Below, one piece after another: positions 42,167 through 52,300 of a stretch of 64,000 nucleotides of DNA (position 1 is its first letter; each line of letters starts with the position of its first letter). Below the pieces are notes generated by a model that saw nothing but the letters and a program-made list of their open reading frames with translations, did no database searches and was not told where the DNA came from. The DNA is from M3007 sp043764095 (GTDB lineage Bacteria > Bacteroidota > Bacteroidia > Chitinophagales > Saprospiraceae), in contig JAYUKX010000158.1 of NCBI GenBank assembly GCA_043764095.1, positions 37,325 to 101,324 of the forward strand. The letters are read 5' to 3'. The position numbers were made by a program, and so were the translations under genes.

Positions 42167-43123
42167 TTAAAGTTGAATCGATTTACCTTCATCTTCGGCC
42201 ACCACGGTGTACAATACTTTGCCCAATTTATTTTTTACTTTGGTGCCTACTGGCAACTGTTCTTCGCGGCTGGAAAGGCCATTGATATCAAACCCGTAAC
42301 TGAATTTTCCATTGGCATCACCCTGTACGCTTAGGCGTAATTTTTGGATTTTGGGATTCACTAAATTGACTGTTACATAGGTTACAGGCGTGTTTTCAAG
42401 GCTATCGGCGGTTTGGACGGATGAAGGATCTACCGTTTCGCCATTACCCATATCCAATCCTTTTTTTGCATTGGCTGTACCATAATTGATGATACTTCCG
42501 TTGCCGGATCGGTTAGTTTTTAATACGCCGTTTACCGTTACTTTTACATCGCCATTACCCATTGAATTGATTTTCGCATCTGTGGCAACCATGTCCTTGG
42601 CTTGTACAGTGCCGTTACCGGTTTTGTCAATTTGGAGGTCTTGTACGGTGCCTTCCAACTGAATATCGCCATTACTGCTTTTTTGGAGTTCGAAGCGGGT
42701 ATTATTCAAACCAGATACGGTACAGTTCAAATTGGTTTCGATATCCAATTTTTCAAGTTGTGGTACGGCAATAACAATACGGATATGTGTGTTTTCGATC
42801 CAAAGATTGTTATTACGGTTTTTCGGCATTGCCACGATGAGTTTTTTACCTTCTTGTTGTACGTCAAAATATTGTACCAAATTTCCGTCCGATTGGATAC
42901 TGATGGATGCCTCGGCTGCACCTGCTTTTATTTCAATAGCGCCATTTCCTCCTGGGATACCGTACATTTTTATCGTGGAAATATCGGAAGTGATCGTGGG
43001 CGTGCTTACGGTTACCAATTTGCCATCACCGTTGATTTGTGTGTTTCTTTGGCCAAAAGCAGTTGCGATACTTGCCATAAAAAGGATACTTACTAAAAAT
43101 ACATGCTTCATGTGTTTAATCAT
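42167..43123 (-). CDS. DUF2807 head-GIN-domain secreted protein
   Basis: The 318-residue form starts at MIKHMKHVFLVSILFMASIATAFGQ (43123, or 43111 for the second Met); a longer frame to 43291 adds residues unlike a signal. The mature part is a beta-solenoid of short repeats (LDIETNLNCTVSG, FELQKSSNGDIQLEG, LQIDKTGNGTVQAKD, AKINSMGNGDVKVTV), typical of DUF2807 adhesin-like auto-transporter folds in Bacteroidota. The C-terminal 80 residues are different. It is exported; its role is unknown. The 316-bp gap to 43440 shows only a GACTTTTG -7-like element (43160-43167, minus). Confidence 0.85.
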   Translation of the reverse strand: MIKHMKHVFLVSILFMASIATAFGQRNTQINGDGKLVTVSTPTITSDISTIKMYGIPGGNGAIEIKAGAAEASISIQSDGNLVQYFDVQQEGKKLIVAMPKNRNNNLWIENTHIRIVIAVPQLEKLDIETNLNCTVSGLNNTRFELQKSSNGDIQLEGTVQDLQIDKTGNGTVQAKDMVATDAKINSMGNGDVKVTVNGVLKTNRSGNGSIINYGTANAKKGLDMGNGETVDPSSVQTADSLENTPVTYVTVNLVNPKIQKLRLSVQGDANGKFSYGFDINGLSSREEQLPVGTKVKNKLGKVLYTVVAEDEGKSIQL

Positions 43124-43439
43124 TTTGTAGTACATCAGTACTGTTGTGAATTGATGGTGCAAAAGTCTAGGTGTTTGCGGGGGTACACGCTGCAAAATAT
43201 GATTTGAGACCACAGGAATGGGTATCATTTTAATTTGAGGCCAGTTACAGCACCGTATTAGTAATTTTTTAATAATATTATAGCACCACAAAGTTTTTAC
43301 CCAAATATGAAAATCATAGTACTTTTTTATCGAAATAGCGTAATTTGCGCCCGATTGACTACAATTAAAGCCCCGTTATGGCTTTGATTGTATCAGGTTT
43401 ATAAGTTTCATTACTTCACTTTTACTCAACCGTTTTTTT

Positions 43440-44756
43440 ATGCGCGCATTTCTAATTATTGCTACAATTGCCGTTTGGGCTATTATTTTGGGGTGTAAAT
43501 TGGATTCCAAAGCAAAGTCTCCTTCAGAAAAAAGCACTTTTGCGGTGCCTCGTTTCACCCTCATCCCAACGGACACGTTTTATTTTAACAATTTCGTGGA
43601 TTGCAATATGGCGGAGGCATGGATTGGCGATACATTCCGCATTTTTCCAGGAAAATATGGTGAAGATCCGCTTTGGGGCAATGCGCGTGACCTGAAATTT
43701 GCCAGCGGGAAAAATGCTGACGAGGCATTCAGCAGTAAGGCAGAAAGTTTTACAGCACCTCAAATGCCCTCAAATGTACCCATTGGAACACCCGGTTTGC
43801 ACGGTGCTGTTTGGTTTGAAACGGTTTATCAAGATGCAAAAGACTTTTCAGGTCGAACCTTATATGCCGTTTATCACAACGAAAACTATCCAATGACCCT
43901 TCCTTTTGACCCAAAAACAGGCGAGGGGTATATTGACAAAAATTGGCCACAAGGTTTAACAGGATTGACTTCTCCTGCTGCGGTTTGCCGAATTGGTATT
44001 ATGAAATCAAGTGACGGCGGTCGGAGCTGGGACAATAAAGGACTTTTTCTGGAAGATAAGCAGCCCCGTATGATTTTGAAACCCCACAATACGTCTTGCA
44101 CTTTTGCTGGGGGGGTAGGCGATCCTTCTGCGGTGGCTTCGGGCGACTATTTGTACCTTTTTTATGGTGAATATGGCTTCCCGGGCAGCTACGACCCGTC
44201 CCATTACGACCCAACGGTAGAAGCCAGTGGTCAATGCATTAGTGTGGCACGTATCCGGTTAAGCGATTTGGATGCACCACAAGGAAAGGCTTTGAGGTGG
44301 AATGGCACAGGGTTTACAGCAGCGTGGGACAGCGTAGGCCAACCCATAAGCAGCCTTCAAATCCCGATTGCAGAAGGGGGAGGTGCTGCATCTTCCCCGA
44401 ATGGTGGTTTTCATTGGGGGCCATCTGTGAGTTGGAATACTTACCTGAATTGTTGGGTAATGCTCATGGGTAAGGTGACTGGACCTTCTTGGAAGGGCAG
44501 CAGTTTGTATATTTCTTTCAATCCACACGCTGATTTGGGTACGGGCAACAATGCACAAAATTGGACTAAACCGCAATTGCTGACCGACAAACCAGGTCAT
44601 ATCATGTGGTATCCTTCGCTACAGCCCACCAATACACCCGAAGATATTGCCAACAAAAACACCTGTTTAAAATTGGGTAAACGAGCACGACTATTTTACA
44701 AGTATTCGGATTTAGGGAAATATCGATCTGAATATTTAATCGAGTTTGAAAGATAG
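43440..44756 (+). CDS. Lipoprotein with sialidase/glycosidase-like beta-propeller
   Basis: A 438-residue protein with a lipoprotein signal (MRAFLIIATIAVWAIILGC). The body is beta-rich with an Asp-box SSDGGRSWDNKG and further propeller-like segments: GGVGDPSAVASGDYLYLFYGEYG, ISVARIRLSDLDAP, WGPSVSWNTYLNCWVMLMG and GSSLYISFNPHADL. These match the five-bladed propellers of GH43/GH33/DUF4185-like surface proteins. The exact substrate cannot be read from the sequence. It stands alone, tail to tail with the lipid kinase gene. Confidence 0.7.
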   Translation: MRAFLIIATIAVWAIILGCKLDSKAKSPSEKSTFAVPRFTLIPTDTFYFNNFVDCNMAEAWIGDTFRIFPGKYGEDPLWGNARDLKFASGKNADEAFSSKAESFTAPQMPSNVPIGTPGLHGAVWFETVYQDAKDFSGRTLYAVYHNENYPMTLPFDPKTGEGYIDKNWPQGLTGLTSPAAVCRIGIMKSSDGGRSWDNKGLFLEDKQPRMILKPHNTSCTFAGGVGDPSAVASGDYLYLFYGEYGFPGSYDPSHYDPTVEASGQCISVARIRLSDLDAPQGKALRWNGTGFTAAWDSVGQPISSLQIPIAEGGGAASSPNGGFHWGPSVSWNTYLNCWVMLMGKVTGPSWKGSSLYISFNPHADLGTGNNAQNWTKPQLLTDKPGHIMWYPSLQPTNTPEDIANKNTCLKLGKRARLFYKYSDLGKYRSEYLIEFER

Positions 44757-44783
44757 GCGTTAGAAATGGTATTCAAGCCCAAT

Positions 44784-45659
44784 TTACAGCACTACATTCA
44801 ATGCTTTTTCAAATATTTGAAACACCGCAGGGCATTTGCCCAAAAATTCACCATCGGCCTCCAATAAAATGGGGGCTTCGTTTAAAGATTCAATACGCAC
44901 AGTTTTCACTTGTACGCCTGTAAGTTTGGGGTGTTTGAGCAGTGTACCGTTGTAAAAACGCGGAGTTTGCGCCAATACCTCCCAACGCGGTATTTGTCGT
45001 GCAAAGGTTAAGGCCAATAAACCATCATCGGGGATGGCGTGTGGCACCAATTGCATACCTCCGCCCGAATACTTACAAATACCCACGTTAATGGTGTAAA
45101 AATGATCTTCCACAGGTATAGCCTGATCCCATTCAATACGGCCTTTGCTGGGGTTGTAGTCGAATAAATACCGCGCAACGGCTATTAAATAGGCAATTTT
45201 AGCATTGGGTTTGCCGTCATCTTCTAATTTTTTAGCGACAAAACCATCATAAGCCATTCCTGCAACATTAGCAAAATAGACCAGTTCAGGTTGGTCATCC
45301 ATTGTTATATATTGTACCTGTCCAATATCTTGCAGGCGGGTAATAGGGTTTAAAAGGCTTTTCAGGCGGGTCTCGATATGGTGCGAAATTTGGTAGGTAC
45401 GCGCCCAATCATTACCCGTTCCTACGGGCAACAACGCGTAAGATACATCTTGAGTAGGCACTTCGGTTTGTGCCATAATGCCATTAATAATTTCAAAATT
45501 GGTACCATCACCCCCAATCCCGAGGATACTACGGTGGCCTTTGAGTAAGGCATCTTGCACCAGTCGGGTAGCATGGCCTTTTTGTTGGGTAAACTGCACG
45601 GAATACGAAAGGCCAAGTGCCTGTAATTGGTCCTCAATTGCCTTCCAGCGGCGCTCCAC
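44784..45659 (-). CDS. Diacylglycerol kinase-family lipid kinase, start codon uncertain
   Basis: A 291-residue frame from GTG at 45659 contains the catalytic GGDGTNFEIINGI and LPVGTGNDWARTY motifs of DagK/YegS/BmrU kinases, and the C-terminal LEADGEFLG. The conserved N-terminal motif WYIIANPTAGNGAVERRW is encoded just upstream in the same frame (45698 to 45645), so the real protein should begin before 45698. No ATG, GTG or TTG occurs in that frame before the upstream stop; only rare ATT/ATC codons (45734, 45716, 45713) are available. Either a rare start is used, or a base error or mutation has removed the start. Confidence 0.85.
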   Translation of the reverse strand: MERRWKAIEDQLQALGLSYSVQFTQQKGHATRLVQDALLKGHRSILGIGGDGTNFEIINGIMAQTEVPTQDVSYALLPVGTGNDWARTYQISHHIETRLKSLLNPITRLQDIGQVQYITMDDQPELVYFANVAGMAYDGFVAKKLEDDGKPNAKIAYLIAVARYLFDYNPSKGRIEWDQAIPVEDHFYTINVGICKYSGGGMQLVPHAIPDDGLLALTFARQIPRWEVLAQTPRFYNGTLLKHPKLTGVQVKTVRIESLNEAPILLEADGEFLGKCPAVFQIFEKALNVVL

Positions 45660-45859
45660 TGCGCCATTTCCTGCTGTGGGATTGGCTATAATATACCAAA
45701 ATGCCTGATGAATGATGGGTTTCGTGTTTTGAATGGTGGATGATGCGTAAAGATTACACGTTTAAGTATTACATTTGTCTCTTGGGATGTACAAGTGCAG
45801 CTAAGGAACGATAAAATAATTATATTTCGTTTATCTATTTATTTGATAAACATGGTTTT

Positions 45860-46074
45860 CTTATAAAAATTTTAGGTGCAGCGCACCGTAATATTTGTAG
45901 AAATGATAAATTTTTCGCGTTTTGAAGGTGCAGCGCACCGTAATATTAAATTTAATGTCACGGTGCGCTTGCCTATTATTGCTACAAATATTACGGTGCG
46001 CTGCACCTTCAAACTTGATGTTGCCATTTTTTGCTACAAATATTACGGTGCGCTGCACCTATAATTTTTATAAG
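45860..46074. repeat. Nested palindromic element with five GGTGC..GCACC cores
   Basis: Outer arms 45860-45900 and 46034-46074 pair at 40 of 41 positions. Inside them, 27-bp arms containing 45926-45947 and 45982-46008 pair perfectly. Each arm carries the self-palindromic core GGTGCAGCGCACC followed by GTAATATT. A fifth, degenerate core lies at 45959-45971. The whole 215-bp element can fold on itself and sits 39 bp before the NtrC-type gene. Short open frames across it are by-products. Confidence 0.75.
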
Positions 46075-46112
46075 TTCGAAATACTTGTCAATTATTCACC
46101 ATTCAGAAAAAA

Positions 46113-47474
46113 GTGATTCTAATCATCGACGACGACAAAGCCATTTGCCTTTCGCTGGCTTTATTGTTAGAAAAAGACGGTTTTGAAACAGAAGCCGCCC
46201 ATACTCCGGATGAAGCGTGGGCCGTTATTGGGCGCATAATGCCGGAATTGATCTTGTTGGACATGAATTTTTCCAGCGAAACCACCGGAAAAGATGGTCT
46301 TCGTATGTTGGAAGCCATCAAAACACGCCAGCCCAATGTACCTGTTGTCCTTATTACAGGATGGGCAACAATTGACTTGGCGGTAAGCGGTATGAAAATG
46401 GGTGCTTCCGATTTTATACACAAGCCTTGGCAAAATGCGCATTTATTACAATCTATACATGCTATTCTTGACCTTTATAAGCCCTCCGAACGCCATACTA
46501 CCCGAAAAAAACTGGATGCCCAGTTTGATTTTGACCAAATTATCGGCGAAGATCCAGCAATGCTAAAAATACTCGAAACCATTGGCCGCGTGGCACTCAC
46601 CGATGCGCCCGTACTCATTATGGGCGAAAGCGGCACCGGTAAAGAACTCATTGCCGAGGCGATCCACGAAAATAGCCGCCGCAATAAAAAGCCCTTTGTA
46701 AAAGTCAATTTAGGTGGTATTTCGACCAGTTTGTTTGAATCTGAAATGTTTGGCCACGTGCGCGGCGCATTTACAGATGCTCGGGCAGATCGGATTGGTC
46801 GTTTCGAAATGGCGCATAATGGTACCATTTTTTTGGATGAAATAGGTGATTTGGACCTATCTAGTCAGGTAAAACTCTTGCGGGTGCTGCAAGATCGCAG
46901 TTTTGAAGTACTCGGTAGCAGCCGCACCAAAACGGTCAATACACGGGTCATTTGCGCTACTAACCGAAACTTGGAGGAGATGGTAGCAGACCAAACTTTT
47001 CGCGAAGACTTGCTTTATCGTATCAACCTCATTGCCTTACGCCTCCCGCCCCTGCGCGAGCGACCGGGAGACATTGCGCTATTGGTACGCCATTTTCTTA
47101 AAAACTTAAGCGAATTGTACGACCGACCACTCCAAATTTCGACAGAAAGTATGCAATGGCTCAAAGCGTTGCCGCTCCCCGGTAATATCCGACAATTGAA
47201 AAACCTTGTGGAGCGTACCGTTCTGGTGTCCAGCCACGATGATTTACAATTGACCGATTTTCAGCAACAATATGAACCTGCCACCCCGAAAAATAAAACA
47301 GGATTGCCAGAAGTAGGCACTATGACCCTAGAAGCCATGGAAATCCAAATGATTCGTCAGGCAATGGCATTTCACAAAGAGAAAATTGCTCGCGTGGCGC
47401 GGTCATTGGGACTAACGCGTTCGGCACTGTACCGACGTTTGGAAAAATATGACATACCTTATCAAGAGGAATAA
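46113..47474 (+). CDS. NtrC-family sigma-54-dependent response regulator
   Basis: A 453-residue regulator starting at GTG 46113, the only usable start. It has a receiver domain (Asp50 in LILLDMNF), an AAA+ domain with Walker A GESGTGKE (171-178) and Walker B IFLDE (239-243), R-fingers in REDLLYRINLI and a Fis-type HTH (IARVARSLGLTRSALYRRLEKY). The sigma-54 contact loop reads GAFTDA (218-223) instead of GAFTGA. The kinase gene follows 6 nt later. The promoter region is occupied by the palindromic element. Confidence 0.95.
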   Translation: MILIIDDDKAICLSLALLLEKDGFETEAAHTPDEAWAVIGRIMPELILLDMNFSSETTGKDGLRMLEAIKTRQPNVPVVLITGWATIDLAVSGMKMGASDFIHKPWQNAHLLQSIHAILDLYKPSERHTTRKKLDAQFDFDQIIGEDPAMLKILETIGRVALTDAPVLIMGESGTGKELIAEAIHENSRRNKKPFVKVNLGGISTSLFESEMFGHVRGAFTDARADRIGRFEMAHNGTIFLDEIGDLDLSSQVKLLRVLQDRSFEVLGSSRTKTVNTRVICATNRNLEEMVADQTFREDLLYRINLIALRLPPLRERPGDIALLVRHFLKNLSELYDRPLQISTESMQWLKALPLPGNIRQLKNLVERTVLVSSHDDLQLTDFQQQYEPATPKNKTGLPEVGTMTLEAMEIQMIRQAMAFHKEKIARVARSLGLTRSALYRRLEKYDIPYQEE

Positions 47475-47480
47475 AACAAT

Positions 47481-48764
47481 ATGAAACTCCAATATAAATT
47501 TATTCTTTACATCGTTTTTATACATGCAGTGGCACTCGTCCTGTCGTATTTTGTATTTGAAAAAAATAAAATCCTCTTTATCGTTTCTGAAGTGGTGATA
47601 CTGGTTTCGGTAGGACTTTCGTGGTCTTTGTACAACGACCTTATCAATCCGCTTCAACTGCTCTTGCGTGGCACCGATGCCATGCGTGATCGCGATTTTA
47701 ATGTCCGTTTTGTACCCACTGGCAAATACGAAATGGACAAGTTGATTGGGGTATATAACGAAATGATCGATCAACTGCGCACCGAACGTACCTTGCAGGA
47801 GGAGCAGCATTTTTTCTTGGAAAAACTGATCCAAACCTCCCCAACGGGCATTATTATGCTGGATTACGACCAAAAAGTGGACTCCATTAATCCAAAAGCG
47901 GCGGCACTGTTGGATCTTCCAAACCAGCACCAACCTGTATTGCAACTAGGCCATACCTTCCTAAAAACCATTATAGAGCAACCCATGGGCACTGCAAACC
48001 TGCTGAGTATGGGGGGCGTTAAGAAATATAAAGTACAAAAAGCACAGTTTACCGATCGCGGTTTTCCACGTGCTTTTGTGATGATCGAAGAGTTAACAGC
48101 AGAAATTTTGGAGGCCGAAAAGACGGCTTATGGTAAGGTAATTCGAATGATGGCGCACGAGGTGAATAATTCCATTGGGGCTATTAATTCAATTATAGAT
48201 ACGTTGTTGTCGCGTTCTCAAACAGCCCCCTTGCAATCGCGCGATTTTGAAGCGTTACAAATTGCTTACGACCGCAATGAACACCTCAATCAGTTTATGC
48301 GCCGATTTGCTGATGTGGTTCGTTTGCCTGCATTACAAAAAGAAAGGTTTGAGTTACACGATTTACTACATAATGTGGCGGTTTTGATGGGATTTAAAGC
48401 AAAGGAACACGATGTGCACTTTTCGTTTGAGTTGGCAGATCAACCCTTTTGGATCAATGCCGATATGCAGCAAATGGAACAAGTATTGATTAATATTGTC
48501 AAAAATGCCATTGAAGCGATAGAACAAGCAGGCAAAATCACCTTTTCCACTACCTTAAATCCGCCTCAGTTAAGTATCACTAATACGGGAAAAGGTATCG
48601 ACGAATCGGTTGCGCCACTGCTATTTTCACCCTTTTTTACCACCAAAAACACAGGCCAAGGCGTAGGGCTTACACTGATTCGGGAAATTTTGTCGAGCCA
48701 CCAATTTGGCTTTTCATTGGCTACCGTGGCTGCTGAAAAAACTGTATTTCAAATTAGATTTTAA
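47481..48764 (+). CDS. NtrY-like sensor histidine kinase
   Basis: A 427-residue kinase with two helices (8-28, 31-50), HAMP (about 52-104), PAS (112-205), HisKA with MMAHEVNNSIGAI (His226) and HATPase (VLINIVKNAIEAI, NTGKGID, GQGVGLTLIREIL). Almost no periplasmic loop separates the helices, so sensing is within the membrane or cytoplasm. The HEVNN box is typical of kinases paired with NtrC regulators, encoded immediately upstream. A third gene follows 43 nt on. Confidence 0.93.
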   Translation: MKLQYKFILYIVFIHAVALVLSYFVFEKNKILFIVSEVVILVSVGLSWSLYNDLINPLQLLLRGTDAMRDRDFNVRFVPTGKYEMDKLIGVYNEMIDQLRTERTLQEEQHFFLEKLIQTSPTGIIMLDYDQKVDSINPKAAALLDLPNQHQPVLQLGHTFLKTIIEQPMGTANLLSMGGVKKYKVQKAQFTDRGFPRAFVMIEELTAEILEAEKTAYGKVIRMMAHEVNNSIGAINSIIDTLLSRSQTAPLQSRDFEALQIAYDRNEHLNQFMRRFADVVRLPALQKERFELHDLLHNVAVLMGFKAKEHDVHFSFELADQPFWINADMQQMEQVLINIVKNAIEAIEQAGKITFSTTLNPPQLSITNTGKGIDESVAPLLFSPFFTTKNTGQGVGLTLIREILSSHQFGFSLATVAAEKTVFQIRF

Positions 48765-48807
48765 AAATATTTACAACATTACCTCCTTTTAAACAGTTAT
48801 ACACCAC

Positions 48808-49203
48808 ATGATAGAAAATGATGAGCAGCGCATCGCGCTCCGACCCGTATTGACCCTAAAAACAAATCTTTCAAAACCAGAGGAAGTGTTTCAAAATACC
48901 ACCCTCCGGCCTATCCTGAAAATGCAGCACCCGCTGCTCATTCAAGTGTTTTATGCTTATATCCTAAAACGTCGGGATACGTATTTTAAAATGGCAAAAA
49001 AAGACCAAATGGACTGGATTACCGATAGCGTCCGCTCCGATTTACGGCTGCGCAACCAACTTTGCGGTATGATTATTGGCCATTTTACAACGGACGAATT
49101 GACCACTTTTTTGGAACATGAACCCGATATGGTGCGCCGATTGACCACTATGCTGATCGAAAGGCTACAAAGTGAGACTTTTGTTCAGGGGGTTAAGGAA
49201 TGA
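48808..49203 (+). CDS. Small hypothetical protein downstream of the NtrC/NtrY pair
   Basis: A 131-residue, all-helical soluble protein without recognised domain. Features are the basic-aromatic stretch HPLLIQVFYAYILKRRDTYFKMAKKDQMDWITDSVRSDLRLRNQL and a C-terminal amphipathic helix. It could be a structural or regulatory partner of the two-component pair, based only on position. Confidence 0.65.
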   Translation: MIENDEQRIALRPVLTLKTNLSKPEEVFQNTTLRPILKMQHPLLIQVFYAYILKRRDTYFKMAKKDQMDWITDSVRSDLRLRNQLCGMIIGHFTTDELTTFLEHEPDMVRRLTTMLIERLQSETFVQGVKE

Positions 49204-49329
49204 GATTCAAATAAAGGTACAGATTTGGCGGCTTCATTTTGCCCCTCTCTTCGTTTACCCCAACCCCACTAAACGCCCTCTTCATGCCTTGATAGTGACA
49301 AAATCATCTCCCCAAATTTGTACCTTTAT

Positions 49330-52300
49330 CTAAATCTCATTCCTAGGGGTCTTCTTAAAAAAAACTGGCTTACGGTTGTTCAATCCGGCCTTTGTCAACA
49401 TCGTATCAAATAGCCCATATACCACTGGAACGATAATCAGCGACAAGAACATAGACGAGTTAAGGCCACCTATGATGGCCCAAGCCAAACCGTTTTTCCA
49501 AGCCGAACCCGCGCCGCCTGTCATGGCAATGGGCAAAAGTCCGATCACCATGGCAATATTGGTCATCAAAACTGGGCGAAAACGCATTTTAGTAGCCGTA
49601 AGCAATGCTTCATTCAGTGGCATGCCCTCGCTGCGCAGTTGGTTGGCAAAGTCAACGACGAGAATAGCGTTTTTGCCCACTAAACCGATCAACATCAACA
49701 TACCAAGACCTGTAAAAACAGTTAAGTTTTCGCTCGCCAATGCCAGTGCTAAAAACGCACCAATGATACAAAGAGGAATGGTAATCAATACCACAAACGG
49801 ATACACCCAGTTGTCGTACAAAGCCACCATAATTAAATAAACCAACAGCAAAGAAGTCCAAAGCGCAAAACTCATAGTGCCAATGCCCTGTTGTTGCCGC
49901 TTGAGGTCACCGCCGTATTTAATATAAGAACCCGTAGGTAAAGGTAGTTTGTCCAATTGCGCTTTAATATCGCGACTCACAGAACCATTGGGTCGCCCAA
50001 TTACCTGTGCTGTAAATACAATAGAAGGCATCCGGTCGCGCCGTTCGAGACGAGTAGGGGCAACACCTTCTTTAATATCGGCAAATTGCTGGAGATATAC
50101 CGTGCTACCCAACGGATTTACGAGAGATAGGTGTGCTATGTTCTCGGCACTGCGACGGTCAAAAGCATCTAAAGCAATGCGGATAGGGTATTCGTATTCG
50201 CCATCGCGGTAACGTGCATCGGTATTACCACTGAACGCCGTTTGGAGCGTAAGACCCACTTGAGCCATCACCAGACCATAATCGGCCATGCGCTTGCGGT
50301 CCACATCCACCCTTATTTCGGGGTTTCCGCCCTCTACGGATGGCGTAATATCCACGCAGCCCGGCACACCTTTCATTATGTTTTGTATCGTGTTGGACAT
50401 AGCGAGTAGGGAGTCCAAATTGGGGCCATTCAAATAAATCTCGATGGGCATAAAGGACAGCCCCATAATATCAATTGGGGAAGTTTTTATTTTTACTCCA
50501 GCGATGTGTTCTTCGAGTTTAATCTTCGTTTGAAGGGCATATATCGGCGTAAGCACCTTGCGCTCCTCTGGATAAGGCTTTAGAAACACATGAACCTCAC
50601 CAATAAACGGCGCATTGAGGCCAAATGCTTTATTCGTCGTACCTACTGTTGTGAAAGTGCGAATGACATCGGGTTGTTGGCGCAAAAAGGCTTCTGCTTT
50701 TTGGATAGCGGCGTTGGTTTGAGCAAGGGAAGCGTCCTTTGGCAACTCCACACCCACTAGAAATTCGCCCCGCTCGCCGGCATCAAAAAAGGAATTGCCA
50801 ATCAATCCGCTGGTGACCAAAAACACCGAGCCGATGAGCAGTGATACGGCTGTAGTGATGGTGATAAATTTATTCCAACCACTCCGAAGTGACCAGCGCA
50901 AGGCCGCGACAAAACCATCCGTTAACCAAACTAAAAACTGCTCAAAATATTTGATAATCAGCCCGCCGATATTTTTCCCTTCAAAACGGTGCAATTTACC
51001 CACCCTCGAGGTAAGCCAAGGTACCAATGTAAAGGAAACTAAAAGCGACATAAGGGTAGAAGTGAGTACGGTCATACAAAATTGACGCAACAAATTAGGC
51101 ACCAAACCCACCGTAAACACAATGGGCAAAAACACCACCACATCCACCAAGGTAATACTAATTGCGGTAAAACCAATTTCCGTTCGGCCATCGTAACTCG
51201 CCTGTACGCGGTCTTTCCCCATTTCCAAGTGTCGATATATATTTTCAATGACGACAATAGCATCGTCCACCAAAATACCGATCGACAACGACAAACCCAA
51301 CAAACTCAACATATTGAGCGAGTATCCGCAGAGTTTCATCATAATAAAGGTACTCACAATGGAGGTTGGAATACTCACCAACACAATCATGGCGTTGCGG
51401 ATACTATGTAGAAAGAGCAGCATGACCAAACTCACAAGGATCACGGCAATAATTAAATCCTCGATCACGGCATCGGTGGACATTTTGGTGAACACGCTGC
51501 TATTGGCCACTACTTGGAACTTGAGCCCTTCTTTTTCGTATGTTTTTTCGAGTTTTTTTATTTTTTCCAATACCAAATCCGACATTTCCACGGCATTGGC
51601 ATCGCCTTGTTTTCGGATACTAATACCTACTGCGGGGCTTTCGTTGGCGCGGCACACGATTTCGGGGTCGCGCACGCCATCCTGTACATCTGCAATATCG
51701 CGTAGAAAGACGGTGCCTCCAAATCGGCTTTTCCCAATGACTAGAGCGCGTATTTCGTCCAAAGAATTAAATTTTCCAGCCAAACGAATACGGACTTGGC
51801 TCACATCATCGGTTACTTTACCAGTTGGGAAGTCGAGGTTAGCCGTTTGTATGGCTTGCGATACTTGCAGGAGAGAGAGGCCATATTGTTCAATTTTATA
51901 AGAATTGATATTGACCTTTACCTCGCGTTGTTCGCCGCCGAGGATATTAACCTGCGCAACGCCTTTTACTTGACCAATTTCGGAGACGACGCGGTTTTTG
52001 ACCAAATCATAAAATGCAGTGCCCGACATATTGCCGCTCACCGCAAGGCGTACTACGGGTAACTCGTCTAATGCAAATTTATTAATCACCGGAGCACGCA
52101 CCTCTTTTGGAAAAAGGGATACGACTTGGTTCATTTTGCGCTGGATTTCTTGTACAGATTTATCTAAATCAACTTGTTGTTCAAATTCAACAGCGATAAA
52201 GCACACATTTTCGTTAGAAACGACCTGTATTTGGTCAATACCTTCCAAAGATGAAATGGCATCTTCAATGGGTTTGGCCACCGTATTTTCTACTTCACTG

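Noticed and set aside
45874..46060. CRISPR array
   Set aside because: The repeated cores are in opposite orientations, unevenly spaced and largely form one nested palindrome; no cas genes are present.
45876..46116. Several 60-65 codon frames on both strands
   Set aside because: They are produced by the repeated GGTGCAGCGCACC palindromes and mirror each other on the two strands.
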